Positions 52,901-61,826 of a stretch of 64,000 nt of DNA are shown piece by piece. This DNA comes from Streptomyces scopuliridis RB72 (lineage in GTDB: Bacteria > Actinomycetota > Actinomycetes > Streptomycetales > Streptomycetaceae), in NCBI RefSeq assembly GCF_000718095.1, contig NZ_JOEI01000007.1, positions 310,001-374,000 on the forward strand. The letters are read 5' to 3'. The first letter of the stretch is position 1, and each line of letters opens with the position of its first letter. The notes beneath the pieces were generated by a model. It was not told the DNA's origin, ran no database searches, and saw nothing but the letters and a program-made list of their open reading frames with translations. Made by a program: the position numbers and the translations under genes.

Positions 52901-53398
52901 TCAGGCGGACCGCGTCATGATCCGCAGCACGTCCAGCGAGGTCGGCACCACATCCGGGTCGTCCCCGTCGCTCGTCGCCAGCCGTACGTGCGCCTCGCGG
53001 GCGGCCCGTACCGCTTCCGGCCAGCCATGGTGCTCCAGATAGGCGGAGACGGGCGCGTCCGCCCCAACCTGGTGCATGATGCGCAGCACCCGGAGCACGG
53101 CGAGATCGACGAGGGCGGCCTCGCCCGAGTCGCGGAAGATCGTGCCGACGTATTTCTCGGCGGACCAGTTGTCCAGCCAGGTGTCCTCGACGAGACGGTA
53201 GACGGCGTCGGTGACGTCGCCGTACCCCTCCAGGCCGGCCAGCCAGTACTCCTGGTGGAAGACGGGATCGGAAAGCATGTGCAGCGCCGAGCGCACATTG
53301 CTGCGCCAGCGCCACCACGGCATGTCATTGAGCGGCATGCCGCCCATGGTGGGGGAGCGACGGGCACGACGGGAAGAGTTCTCGGAACCTTGCTGCAC
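52901..53398 (-). CDS. conserved small protein of unknown function
   Basis: A 165-residue, mostly helical, cytoplasmic protein. The body begins near MPWWRWRSNVRSALHMLSDPVFHQEYWLAGLEGYGDVTDAVY and includes LEDTWLDNWSAEKYVGTIF and LRIMHQVG. It lacks membrane or signal segments. I do not recognise a named family. The start is uncertain: the GTG at 53398 gives the longest frame, while ATG at 53347 or 53338 would remove a Ser/Arg-rich leader. It is next to purU on the same strand and divergent from the lipoprotein gene. Confidence 0.75.
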   Translation of the reverse strand: MQQGSENSSRRARRSPTMGGMPLNDMPWWRWRSNVRSALHMLSDPVFHQEYWLAGLEGYGDVTDAVYRLVEDTWLDNWSAEKYVGTIFRDSGEAALVDLAVLRVLRIMHQVGADAPVSAYLEHHGWPEAVRAAREAHVRLATSDGDDPDVVPTSLDVLRIMTRSA

Positions 53399-53515
53399 AG
53401 TCCACGACTTTACGTTCCGCGCGGGGGCGTACGGCCGGGCCCCCGCAATTCACCTCCAGGTCACCGAACGTTGGTCTCCGCTCACTCAGGCGTTACTCGG
53501 AGGGCGGAAGTGTGC

Positions 53516-54802
53516 ATGAGTATGACCGGTTGGCGACGCTCCTCCTCCCCCCGCCCCTTCCAGTCCGGCGCGGTCCGCGCCCTCTGTATGACGGCGGCCG
53601 GGGCCTCGCTTCTGTCACTTCTGACCGGCTGCGGCGTTCTCCCTGGCGGCTCGGGGGGCTCCAGGGAGCCCGTCACGGTCATGACCTGGGCGCCGGTCGG
53701 TACCAATGCCACGAATCTGCCCGGGATGCCCGCCATGGCGAAGGCGTACGCCCGCTGGGTCAACGCGTCCGGCGGCATCGACGGCCACGAGCTGCGGGTC
53801 CTGACCTGCAACGAGCGCAACGACACCGCGGGCGCCGCCGAGTGCGCGCGCCGGGCGGTGCAGGAGAAGGCCGTCGCGGTCGTCGGCTCGTACAGCCAGC
53901 ACGGCCGCGAGTTCATGGCACCGCTGGAGGCCGCGTCGATCCCGTACCTCGGCGGATATGGCGTCACGGAGGAGGAGTTCACGAGCTTCCTCTCGTACCC
54001 CGTCAACGGCGGCCAGGCCGCGCTCCTCGCGGGCAACGGCCTTCAGCTGGCCCGTAATTGCGACAAGACCGCGCTGGTACGGCCCGACACGATCACCGGC
54101 GACGACCTGCCCGAGCTCCTCAACTCCGGCCTGACCAAGGGCAAACGCGGCCCGGCCACCGATATCCGCGCGGCGGAGGACGCCACCGACTACACCGGCG
54201 CGTCCGGCCGCGCCCGCGAGAGTGCCCAGGACGGCGGCTGCGTCACCGCGGTGCTCGGCGACCGCACGGAGACGTTCTTCGACTCCTACCGCCGCCTCCC
54301 CGAGGACGGCCGCGACATCCGCGTCTCCTCGGTCCTCGGCAGCGTCGGCCAGCCGCTCATCAACCGCACGGGCGGCAAGAACGGCCCCTTCGAGGGCGCG
54401 TACCTCACCGGCTGGTACCCGGTGGCGAGCGACCCGGCGTGGAAGCCGATGCGCGACGTGATCGACACATACGCCTTCGGCGACAACGACATCGACCCGG
54501 CCGACCCGGGCGCCCAGACCACCTGGATCGCGTACACCGCCCTCAAGGCGGTCATCGAGTCCGTCGACAGCGACACCATCACCCCGGGCAGAATCGCGGA
54601 CACCCTGGACCGCGGCGTACGGGTCGACACGGGCGGCCTGACCCCACCCCTGCGCTGGCGCTACGAGGACATGCTGGGCACACCGGGCTTCCCGCGGATC
54701 GTGAACGGGAACGTGACGTTCCAAGTGGTGCGCGACGGAAGGCTGGTGGCGGACAAGAAGGGCTTCGTCAACGTGGCCGAAACCCTGAGCGGCGCGCACT
54801 AG
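53516..54802 (+). CDS. substrate-binding lipoprotein (branched-chain-amino-acid-type periplasmic fold)
   Basis: A 428-residue lipoprotein: basic N-terminus, hydrophobic segment and lipobox LTGC at about residue 40. The mature part is a type I periplasmic binding protein: AYARWVNASGGIDGHELRVLTCNERND..., AVVGSYSQHGREFM and GGQAALLAGNGLQ resemble LivJ-like receptors. There are no ABC permease or ATPase genes nearby, so it may be an orphan receptor or act with a distant transporter. GGAGGG and GGAAG lie upstream of the ATG at 53516. Ligand unknown. Confidence 0.85.
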   Translation: MSMTGWRRSSSPRPFQSGAVRALCMTAAGASLLSLLTGCGVLPGGSGGSREPVTVMTWAPVGTNATNLPGMPAMAKAYARWVNASGGIDGHELRVLTCNERNDTAGAAECARRAVQEKAVAVVGSYSQHGREFMAPLEAASIPYLGGYGVTEEEFTSFLSYPVNGGQAALLAGNGLQLARNCDKTALVRPDTITGDDLPELLNSGLTKGKRGPATDIRAAEDATDYTGASGRARESAQDGGCVTAVLGDRTETFFDSYRRLPEDGRDIRVSSVLGSVGQPLINRTGGKNGPFEGAYLTGWYPVASDPAWKPMRDVIDTYAFGDNDIDPADPGAQTTWIAYTALKAVIESVDSDTITPGRIADTLDRGVRVDTGGLTPPLRWRYEDMLGTPGFPRIVNGNVTFQVVRDGRLVADKKGFVNVAETLSGAH

Positions 54803-54830
54803 TACTGCAACGGTGCTGTTGCAGTACTAG
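54799..54830. terminator. perfect hairpin covering the lipoprotein stop codon
   Basis: CTAGTACTGCAAC (54799-54811) pairs exactly with GTTGCAGTACTAG (54818-54830) across GGTGCT. The left arm contains the TAG stop. It is AT-richer than its surroundings, and can terminate both the lipoprotein gene and the convergent membrane-protein gene. Confidence 0.8.
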
Positions 54831-54845
54831 GTCCTGTCTTCAGGG

Positions 54846-56468
54846 CTACAGCTGGGTGGGGGCCCGTTCCGTCAGGCCGTATTTCGTGGCGATGCTGTTC
54901 CACAGGCCCGACGCCTTGTGCTTCGCCGCCGTGGCCTCGCCGCTCGCCTGGTTTCCCTTGGCCGCTTGGGAGGTTGTGCGCGCATGGCCGTCCTTGCAGC
55001 CCTTCTTGCCCTTCGTCTGCTTGGCCCACTGCGCGTAGTGGTCGTCCGCCGAGGCCGAGGCCTGCCAGGCGTCGGTGAGGGAGGACGTCAGTTCGGTGTG
55101 GTTGGGGAGTTTGTCGAGCGTCAGCGCTTCCAGCTGGGTCACCAGGCCCCGTCGCTGCTCGGCCGCCCCGTGGAGGTCGGTGGCCGCCTGGTCGAGGTTG
55201 TCGCAGGACTTGATGTCCTCGACCGCGCTGATGACCGTCGAGCGGCTGCTGTTGCTGTCCGCGAGGAGCTTGTCGAGCGCCTCGGCCTGTTGCTTCACCG
55301 GGTCCGGGGCGGCCTGGATGGAGGGTTCGGTGCTGGGTGAGCTCTCCGACGCCACCGTCTTGCTGTCGTCCTGAGGCGAGTCGCCGCCGCCGCTCATCAG
55401 GGCGCCCGCGCCCAGGCCGAGGACGGCGCAGCCGACGACGACAGCCGCGATCAACGGCGCGCGGGACGACTTGCGGCGCGCCGAGCCGCGCCCGCCGCCC
55501 GTCGGGCCCTGCTGCGCCGGCGGCTGCTGGTACGCGGCGGGCTGCTGGCCGTACGCCCCGCGCTGCTGCTGGGGCTGCTGTGGCGGCTGCGGCCCCCGGC
55601 CCGCGTCGAACTGGGGCATCTGCTGCGTCGACTCCGCGCCCTGTCCCCCGCCCGGCCCGTCGGTACGGAAGAGGTTGTCGAACTCCGCGGGCGGCTGGCG
55701 GTCGCCGGGGGCGCCGGGCCGGATGCCGTACGGGGCTCCGGGGGGCGCGGCCGGGACGTTCTGCGCGGGGACGGGCGCGATGTACTGCGTGGCGTCCGCG
55801 TCCGGGCCCTGCGGGGGCGGCGCGGTGGACGGCAGGTACTGCGTGGCCTCCGCGGCGCTCTCCGGCGGCAGCATGCCGGGGCCAGGCGGGATCGGTGCGA
55901 TGAACTGCGTGGCGTCCGAGTCCCCCATCGCGGGCACCGGCGGCAGATACTGCGTCGCGTCCGCGCTGCCGGGCGCGGGCGCCTCCGCCGGCAGCGGCAG
56001 AGGCTGCGACAGCGACTGCGCCTGCACCGGAGGCAGGGGCTGTGGCAGGGGCTGTGGCTGCGACGGGGGCTGCGCCTGCGGAAGCCGCTGCCCCTGCGGA
56101 TACTGCTGGTACGGCGCGTACGGCTGCCCCTCGGCCGGCTGCCCGTGGACCGGTTGCCCCTGCGCCGGCGGCAGCGGAGCGCCGTACGACTGGCCGCCCT
56201 GCTGCGGCTCGTACGACTGCCCGTAGGTCTGCCCGTACGACGGCGGGGCCGACGGCGCGCCGCCCCCGTACCCGGGCTGGTCCTGGCGGCCGTCCTGCGG
56301 GCCCCAGGGCTGTCCCCACGGCTGCCCGCCGGTCGGCACGGCCCGGTCCTGGTCCGCGGCCGTGCCGGGAATCCAGGGCCCGCTGCCGTCGCTGGGCAGC
56401 ACCACGCCTTCGTGCGCGGGGCGAGCGGCGGGGTGCTGCGGCTCATCCCCTTGTCCGCTGTGCGTCAC
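54846..56468 (-). CDS. membrane protein with Pro/Gln-rich N-terminus carrying four DATQ motifs
   Basis: A 540-residue single-pass protein. About 340 N-terminal residues are Pro/Gln/Tyr-rich and disordered, with four repeats of the form (D/E)ATQ(Y/F)-L/I-x-P. Such TQ threonines look like substrates for Ser/Thr kinases and FHA domains. A basic stretch (SARRKSSR) and a helix at about 345-365 follow, then a helical extracytoplasmic domain with two cysteine-containing segments (IKSCDN and KKGCKDG). The GTG has AGGAG five bases upstream. The overall type is common in Streptomyces near cell-wall or kinase genes; function unknown. Confidence 0.85.
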   Translation of the reverse strand: MTHSGQGDEPQHPAARPAHEGVVLPSDGSGPWIPGTAADQDRAVPTGGQPWGQPWGPQDGRQDQPGYGGGAPSAPPSYGQTYGQSYEPQQGGQSYGAPLPPAQGQPVHGQPAEGQPYAPYQQYPQGQRLPQAQPPSQPQPLPQPLPPVQAQSLSQPLPLPAEAPAPGSADATQYLPPVPAMGDSDATQFIAPIPPGPGMLPPESAAEATQYLPSTAPPPQGPDADATQYIAPVPAQNVPAAPPGAPYGIRPGAPGDRQPPAEFDNLFRTDGPGGGQGAESTQQMPQFDAGRGPQPPQQPQQQRGAYGQQPAAYQQPPAQQGPTGGGRGSARRKSSRAPLIAAVVVGCAVLGLGAGALMSGGGDSPQDDSKTVASESSPSTEPSIQAAPDPVKQQAEALDKLLADSNSSRSTVISAVEDIKSCDNLDQAATDLHGAAEQRRGLVTQLEALTLDKLPNHTELTSSLTDAWQASASADDHYAQWAKQTKGKKGCKDGHARTTSQAAKGNQASGEATAAKHKASGLWNSIATKYGLTERAPTQL

Positions 56469-56681
56469 CGGGACTCCTACGTGTGGAACGTGTGGACCTA
56501 CCGAATCGTCGGTTCACGCTACCGGGTGAATCGCGGCCACTGCCACGCGCGTCGGCCCTGTAACAACTCGTCCCCTCCAGACGCTGATAACGGGTCCGAA
56601 TTCACCCACCCCGCCCCGGACTTGATCATCCCCACGGCGCCCACACCGTGCCATCACCGCGCCATCACGCACAGGGCTCCG

Positions 56682-56738
56682 CCAGGTCCTGTCCGGTCGG
56701 CCCTCGTGGACCACGAAGACCGACCGGGCAGGACCTGG
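56682..56738. terminator. 57-base two-part hairpin
   Basis: The arms 56682-56700 and 56720-56738 pair in 18 of 19 positions; the loop itself contains TCGTGG-A-CCACGA, a nearly closed stem. It is located 25 bases downstream of the HTH/TPR regulator's stop (minus strand) and is a very strong terminator candidate. Confidence 0.8.
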
Positions 56739-56762
56739 GAGCTAGGGCCTGTCCGGGCGCCT

Positions 56763-58145
56763 TCACGCCGCCTGGATCTCCAGCCTCGCCCCGAACTCCC
56801 GCACCGCGGGCTCGTTGGCGTACGGCTCCAGCCGCTGCTGGAGATCGTCGAGATACTCCGCGCCCCGGCTGGAGCGCAGCGTACCCAGCAGTTCCACCGC
56901 GCGCGTGCCCGTCCGGCACGCCTCCTCGACCTCCCGCTGCTGGACCTGGGACGTGGCCAGCAGGACGAGCCCGATCGCCCGCCGCCTGGCCCGGGACTCG
57001 GGATGGCCCGCCAGTGAGTCCTCGGCATGCCGGGCCGCCGCCTCCGGCCGGCCCAGATCGCGGTAGCAGTGCGCCAACTCGTCGGCGAGATAGGCGTGAT
57101 CGAAATGCCTGATCCAGTCCGGATCGTCGCCCGAGGCGTCGCCCGACTGCTCCAGCGCGGTGACCGCCCGGCCGACGGCCGCCTCGCAGGTACGGGCGTC
57201 GCCCAGCAGCGCGTGCCCCCGGGCCTCGGCCGCGTGGAACATGGCCTGCGCCCTCGGCGCCACCTGCCCGCGCGCCCCTTCCTGAGCCGCCCGCGCCAAC
57301 TGCGCGATCTCACGCGGATTCCCGAGCTGCGCCGCCAGATGACTCATGGACGCGGCCAGCACATAGCCGCCGTAACCGCGGTCCCCGGACGCCTGGGCCA
57401 GCCGCAGCGCCTGGATGTAGTAGCGCTGGGCGAGCCCCGGCTGACCGGTGTCGATCGCCATATAGCCGGCCAGCTCGGTCAGTCGGGAGACCGCCGCGAA
57501 GAGCCGCCGGCCGACCGACTCCCGGTACGAACCGGAGAGCAGGCCCGACACCACGCTGTTCAGATAGTGGACGACGACGGGACGGACATGGCCGCTGCCG
57601 AAGCGGTGGTCGAGATCGATGAGGGCCGCGGTCATGGCCCGTACCGCCTCGACATCCGAATCCCCCACCCGCGCACCGGTGTTGCGTGCGACGGCCGGGT
57701 CCGCGCCCGTGATCAGCCAGTCCCTGCTGGGCTCGACGAGCGCCGAGGACGCGACCGCCGAGCCGGAGAGGAAGTCACGGCGGCCCACATCGCTGCGCCA
57801 CAGCTCACAGGCCTGTTCGATCGCGCCCATGACGGTGGGCGAGAACTGCAGGCCGACGCCCGAGGCCAGATTCTTGCCGTTCGCCATCCCGATCTCGTCG
57901 ATCGTGACCGTACGGCCCAGCTTCCGGCCCAGCGCCTCGGCGATGACGCCCGGGGCCCGGCCACGCGGCTGCTGTCCGCGTAACCAGCGCGCCACCGAGG
58001 TCTTGTCGTAGCGCAAGTCCAACCCGCGCTCCGCGCCCACCATGTTGACGCGTCGGGCGAGCCCGGCGTTGGAACACCCCGCCTCCTGGATGAGCGCCTG
58101 GAGCCGTTCGTTCGGCTGGCGTGCGACGAGTGGTCTGGCTGCCAA
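56763..58145 (-). CDS. HTH/TPR regulator (NsdA-like) with a TTA codon
   Basis: A 460-residue protein. The N-terminus (NERLQALIQEAGCSNAGLARRVN and RYDKTSVARWLRGQQPRGRAP) is a DNA-binding-like helix-turn-helix domain. The C-terminal about 250 residues are TPR-like (AGYMAIDTGQPGLAQRYYIQALRLAQASG and later repeats). It is strongly reminiscent of S. coelicolor NsdA, a negative regulator of sporulation and antibiotic production, but several paralogues share this start, so the name is not given. Leucine 55 in RWLRG is encoded by TTA (57983-57981), suggesting bldA dependence. The CAGTGA/TCACTG palindrome 20 bases upstream may be its operator. Confidence 0.9.
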   Translation of the reverse strand: MAARPLVARQPNERLQALIQEAGCSNAGLARRVNMVGAERGLDLRYDKTSVARWLRGQQPRGRAPGVIAEALGRKLGRTVTIDEIGMANGKNLASGVGLQFSPTVMGAIEQACELWRSDVGRRDFLSGSAVASSALVEPSRDWLITGADPAVARNTGARVGDSDVEAVRAMTAALIDLDHRFGSGHVRPVVVHYLNSVVSGLLSGSYRESVGRRLFAAVSRLTELAGYMAIDTGQPGLAQRYYIQALRLAQASGDRGYGGYVLAASMSHLAAQLGNPREIAQLARAAQEGARGQVAPRAQAMFHAAEARGHALLGDARTCEAAVGRAVTALEQSGDASGDDPDWIRHFDHAYLADELAHCYRDLGRPEAAARHAEDSLAGHPESRARRRAIGLVLLATSQVQQREVEEACRTGTRAVELLGTLRSSRGAEYLDDLQQRLEPYANEPAVREFGARLEIQAA

Positions 58146-58164
58146 TGGATACCCCCTGTGGCCG

Positions 58165-58181
58165 CAGTGATCAGCTCACTG
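58165..58181. promoter_or_regulatory. 17-bp inverted repeat upstream of the HTH/TPR regulator
   Basis: CAGTGA-TCAGC-TCACTG is perfect and lies 20 bases upstream of the regulator start codon. The rest of the 317-base divergent gap (58146-58462) is AT-rich near 58200-58270 and holds no gene; it should contain both promoters. Confidence 0.5.
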
Positions 58182-58462
58182 AACACTGCCCGTCACATAT
58201 GCAAAGAATGCACATGTTCGGTGATAACGGAATAATTCGAGGATTTTCAGAAAGCTTCGGTAAACACGGCAGGGCTTCCCTGCGTGCCGCCCGCGTTGCC
58301 CATATGTTGTCGGACCCCCGAGGGTGGCTACCCCCTTACCGCCCCACCCCTTCCCGCGCGCCCCCACCCATGCATCCATGCGCCCCATTTGCAGGGCGGA
58401 TGTTCCCCGGCGTGGCAACGGGCACCCCGTAACCCGTGGTGGCGGCGGTAGTTGTGCTGTTC

Positions 58463-59140
58463 GTGGAAGAGACCATCGGAGTGACGGACACGGCGCACAT
58501 CCCTCAACAGCGGGGCGACCAGTTGCTGGACAGCGCGGTGCGGTACGCGGAAGAGCGGCACTGGGACGTGTTCCCCGGTACCTGGCTGGAGGCGGCGGAC
58601 GGCCGGGAGACATGCTCGTGCGAGCGGACCGACTGCCCGGTGCCCGGGGCGCACGCGACCGGTCCCGACTGGGCGGCCCGGGCGACGGGCAGCGCGGTCG
58701 CGGCGCGCAGACTCTGGTCGAAACAGCCCAGGGCGTCGGTCCTGCTGCCGACGGGACGCACCTTCGACGCGCTCGACGTACCGGAATCGGCCGGCTTCCT
58801 GGCGCTGGCCCGGATGGAGCGGATGGAGCTGACGCTCGGGCCGGTGACCCGTACCCCGGACCGGCGGATGCTGTTCTTCGTCCTGCCCGGCGCGGCGCTC
58901 AAGGTGGACGACCTCGTACGCGGGCTGGGCTGGACGCCCGAGGCGATCGACCTGGTCACGCGGGGCGAGGGGGAGTACGTGGCGGCCCCGCCGACGCGGA
59001 TCGGCGGCAGTGGCGCGGTGCAGTGGGCGCGCCGGCCCACGCACGCCAACCGCTGGCTGCCGGACGTCGAAGATCTGATGAGCCCCCTGGCGTACGCGTG
59101 CGGGCGGGAGGCCGCCGAGGAGCGGGCCCGCCGCGCCTAG
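58463..59140 (+). CDS. bifunctional primase/polymerase (prim-pol)-domain protein
   Basis: A protein of 225 residues with features of the archaeal-type prim-pol N-terminal domain. LDSAVRYAEERHWDVFPGTWLEA and a Cys-rich segment (CSCERTDCPVPGAH) precede RRLWSKQPRASVLLPTGRTFDALDVPESAGFLAL, which holds the DxD-like site. In Streptomyces such stand-alone proteins occur in the chromosome core and lack a helicase partner. The GTG at 58463 is used because the family usually begins MEETIG; the frame is open to 58436. A proven polymerase role is not known. Confidence 0.85.
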   Translation: MEETIGVTDTAHIPQQRGDQLLDSAVRYAEERHWDVFPGTWLEAADGRETCSCERTDCPVPGAHATGPDWAARATGSAVAARRLWSKQPRASVLLPTGRTFDALDVPESAGFLALARMERMELTLGPVTRTPDRRMLFFVLPGAALKVDDLVRGLGWTPEAIDLVTRGEGEYVAAPPTRIGGSGAVQWARRPTHANRWLPDVEDLMSPLAYACGREAAEERARRA

Positions 59141-59151
59141 GGCCTGTCCGG
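59138..59151 (+). repeat. TAGGGCCTGTCCGG intergenic motif
   Basis: The motif begins with the prim-pol stop codon. An identical copy lies at 56743-56756, and related forms at 54828 (TAGGTCCTGTC), 43533 (TAGGGCCTGCC) and 59165 (TTAGACCTTGTCC). All are at gene ends. Confidence 0.6.
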
Positions 59152-59195
59152 GCCCGTACGTGCTTAGACCTTGTCCAGGCCCCGTACATAAGGTG

Positions 59196-59217
59196 GTCCC
59201 CGTAGCTGTACGGGGAC
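59196..59217. promoter_or_regulatory. perfect hairpin in the ABC operon leader
   Basis: GTCCCCGTA-GCTG-TACGGGGAC is a nine-base stem with a four-base loop, 31 bases upstream of the ABC ATPase start. It may be a terminator for the upstream gene, an operator or a leader structure. Confidence 0.55.
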
Positions 59218-59248
59218 ATCTGTACGAGACGTCGAAAGGCGGTGCGCG

Positions 59249-60094
59249 ATGCCGGACCAGGCACGGGACCAGGCACGGGATCAGACACCGGCCGAGCGGG
59301 GCGAGGGGGCCGACGGGGCGCGGCCGATACCGCCCGCCGTTCAGGTCGAAGGGCTGTGGAAGCGCTTCGGCGAACACATCGCCGTCGCGGGCATCGACCT
59401 CGAACTGCCCGCCGGCCAGTTCATCGGCCTGGTCGGACCGAACGGCGCGGGCAAGACCACGACCCTGTCCATGGTCACCGGCCTCCTCCGGCCCGACCAG
59501 GGGCGGGTACGGGTCGCCGGGCACGACGTCTGGCGCGACCCCGTCGAGGTCAAGGCGCGGATCGGCGTCCTGCCGGAGGGGCTGCGGCTCTTCGAGCGGC
59601 TCTCCGGGCGGGAACTCCTCGGCTACACGGGGCGGCTGCGGGGGCTGCCGGGCGCCGAGGTCGACAAGCGGGCCACCCAGCTTCTCGACGTACTGGACCT
59701 GGCGGGCGCACAGCACAAACTCGTTGTCGACTACTCGACAGGTATGCGAAAGAAAATCGGCCTCGCGGCAGCGCTGCTCCACAACCCCCAGGTCCTCTTC
59801 CTGGACGAGCCGTTCGAGGGCGTCGACCCGGTCTCCGCGCAGACGATCCGCGGCGTCCTGGAGCGCTATACGGACTCGGGCGCGACCGTCGTCTTCTCCA
59901 GCCATGTCATGGAGCTGGTCGAGTCGCTGTGCGACTGGGTCGCCGTGATGGTGGCGGGCCGTATCCGCGCGCAGGGCACCCTCGAAGAGGTACGGGGTGA
60001 CGCGCCTTCCCTCCAGAACGCCTTCCTGGAGCTGGTGGGCGCACAGGGACGCGGCGCCGGGGAGTCGCTGGACTGGCTGGGCGGCGCGCGATGA
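59249..60094 (+). CDS. ABC transporter ATP-binding protein
   Basis: A 281-residue ABC ATPase of the ABC-2/CcmA type. Walker A GPNGAGKTT (63-71), signature STGMRKKIGLAAALL, Walker B VLFLDEP and the H-loop FSSHVME are all intact. The N-terminal 30 residues are Arg/Asp/Gln-rich with a short repeat (QARD). Its stop overlaps the permease start (ATGA), so the pair form one exporter. The start is uncertain between 59249 and nearby codons; AAAGG lies upstream. Substrate unknown, probably a lipid or toxic compound. Confidence 0.95.
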   Translation: MPDQARDQARDQTPAERGEGADGARPIPPAVQVEGLWKRFGEHIAVAGIDLELPAGQFIGLVGPNGAGKTTTLSMVTGLLRPDQGRVRVAGHDVWRDPVEVKARIGVLPEGLRLFERLSGRELLGYTGRLRGLPGAEVDKRATQLLDVLDLAGAQHKLVVDYSTGMRKKIGLAAALLHNPQVLFLDEPFEGVDPVSAQTIRGVLERYTDSGATVVFSSHVMELVESLCDWVAVMVAGRIRAQGTLEEVRGDAPSLQNAFLELVGAQGRGAGESLDWLGGAR

Positions 60095-61773
60095 ACATGG
60101 CCGAGAACAACCCCGCGCCGATAGCGTCCGACCGGCTTGCGTCCGACCCGCTCACGTCCGTCTCGTCGGCGTCCGTCTCGCCCGCGTCGGTCTCGCTCAC
60201 GCCCGTCTTCGTACGGCTGAAGCTCTCCCTCCTGCGCAACGGGCTGCGGCAGTCGTCGGGCCGGGCGGTCGCGTACATCGCGTCGGCGGTCATCGCGCTG
60301 CTCCTCGCGGCTGCGCAGTTCCTCGGTCTGTTCCTGCTGCGCGGAAGCGACCACGCGGGCACGCTGGTCGTGCTGCTGACCGCCCTGCTGGCGCTGGGCT
60401 GGGCCGTGATGCCGCTCTTCTTCCCCGGCGGCGACGAGACGCTCGACCCGACCCGGCTGGTGATGCTGCCGCTGCGCCCGCGACCGCTGGTCGGGGCGCT
60501 GCTCGCGGCCTCGCTGGTGGGGATCGGCCCGCTGTTCACGCTCTGTCTGGCGGTCGGCTCGTCGGCGGCGACGGCACACGGCGCGGCGGCCGTCGCCGTC
60601 TCGGTCCTGGCCGTACCGCTGGTCCTGCTCGTGTGCGTGGCGCTGGCCCGCGCCGTCGCGACGGCCAATATCCGGCTGCTGACCTCCCGCAAGGGCCGTG
60701 ATCTGGCCGTCCTGAGCGGTCTGGTGATCGCGGTGGGCATCCAGGTCGTCAACTTCGGCGTCCGGCGGCTGGGGGAGGCGGGCGGGCTCGCCGCGCTCGA
60801 CCCGGCGGCACGGGTCGTACGGTGGCTCCCGCCGGCGTCCGCGATGGGCGCGGTGGAGTCGGTCAGCGAGGGCGCGTACGGGCGGGCCGTGGCCCAGCTG
60901 CTGCTGACGGTGGCCGCGCTGGCGGCCCTGCTGTACGCGTGGCAGCGGTCGCTGGTGAAGCTGATGACCGCCCCGGACGGCTCGACGCTCGCGACGGCCG
61001 AACCGGCCCGCAAGGAGTCGGTGTGGCAGCCGGGGCGGCTGCTGCCCGAGGGGCGTACGGGCACGGTGATGCTGCGCAGTCTGCGGTACGTGTGGCGCGA
61101 CCCGAAGACCAAGGCGGCCTGGGTGACCTCGCTGGCCATCGGTCTGATCGTGCCGCTGTTCAACGCGCTCCAGGGCACGGGCACGATCTACTTCGCGTGC
61201 TTCGCGGCCGGCATGCTCGGCATCCAGATGTACAACCAGTTCGGCCAGGACACGTCGGCCTTCTGGATGGTGGCGCTGACGATCTCCTCGACGCGGGACG
61301 CCTATCTCGAACTGCGCGCGCGTGCGCTGGCGCTGCTGGTGATCACCCTGCCCTACTCGGCGCTGGTGACCGTGGCCACGGCGGCGCTGCTGGGCGACTG
61401 GCAGGCCCTGCCCGAGGCGCTCGGGCTGTCCTTCGCGCTGCTCGGCGCGATGCTGGCGACGGGCGCGGTCGCCTCGGCGCGCTTCCCGTACTCGATACCG
61501 CAGGACAGCGGATACAAGAACGTCGCCCCCGGCCAGGCCGGTCTCGCCTGGATCTCGATCTTCGGCGGCATGCTCGGCGGGGCGCTGCTGTGCGCGCCGG
61601 TGCTCGCGCTGACGATCTGGATCCATGTCTCCGGCGCGGACGAATGGGCGTGGCTGCTGCTCCCGGCCGGTGCGGCGTACGGGGCCCTGGCGGCGGCGGG
61701 CGGCCTCCGTGTGGCGGCCCCGCGGACGGCGGAGCGCCTGCCGGAGATCCTCATGGCGGTCAGCAAGGGCTGA
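60091..61773 (+). CDS. ABC transporter permease
   Basis: A 560-residue membrane protein overlapping the ATPase gene by four bases. After a Ser/Ala/Pro-rich N-terminus (about 1-40, repeats SVSxAS) there are about 12 helices. VFVRLKLSLLRNGLRQSSGRAVAYIASAVIALLL and LVMLPLRPRPLVGALLAASLV are typical of large ABC-2-like exporters of actinobacteria. Coupled translation with the ATPase makes this the membrane half. No regulator gene is adjacent. Confidence 0.92.
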   Translation: MNMAENNPAPIASDRLASDPLTSVSSASVSPASVSLTPVFVRLKLSLLRNGLRQSSGRAVAYIASAVIALLLAAAQFLGLFLLRGSDHAGTLVVLLTALLALGWAVMPLFFPGGDETLDPTRLVMLPLRPRPLVGALLAASLVGIGPLFTLCLAVGSSAATAHGAAAVAVSVLAVPLVLLVCVALARAVATANIRLLTSRKGRDLAVLSGLVIAVGIQVVNFGVRRLGEAGGLAALDPAARVVRWLPPASAMGAVESVSEGAYGRAVAQLLLTVAALAALLYAWQRSLVKLMTAPDGSTLATAEPARKESVWQPGRLLPEGRTGTVMLRSLRYVWRDPKTKAAWVTSLAIGLIVPLFNALQGTGTIYFACFAAGMLGIQMYNQFGQDTSAFWMVALTISSTRDAYLELRARALALLVITLPYSALVTVATAALLGDWQALPEALGLSFALLGAMLATGAVASARFPYSIPQDSGYKNVAPGQAGLAWISIFGGMLGGALLCAPVLALTIWIHVSGADEWAWLLLPAGAAYGALAAAGGLRVAAPRTAERLPEILMAVSKG

Positions 61774-61826
61774 CGCGCCTGAGGGCCGGCCCGGCCGGCC
61801 TTCGTGATCGTCGCGTCGGGGCGTCC

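Noticed and set aside
54799-56319. 506-codon minus-strand frame overlapping the DATQ-repeat protein in another phase
   Set aside because: It lacks a ribosome binding site and its Arg/Ala-rich product has no helix or motif; the alternative phase has AGGAG before GTG, a TM segment and repeated motifs.
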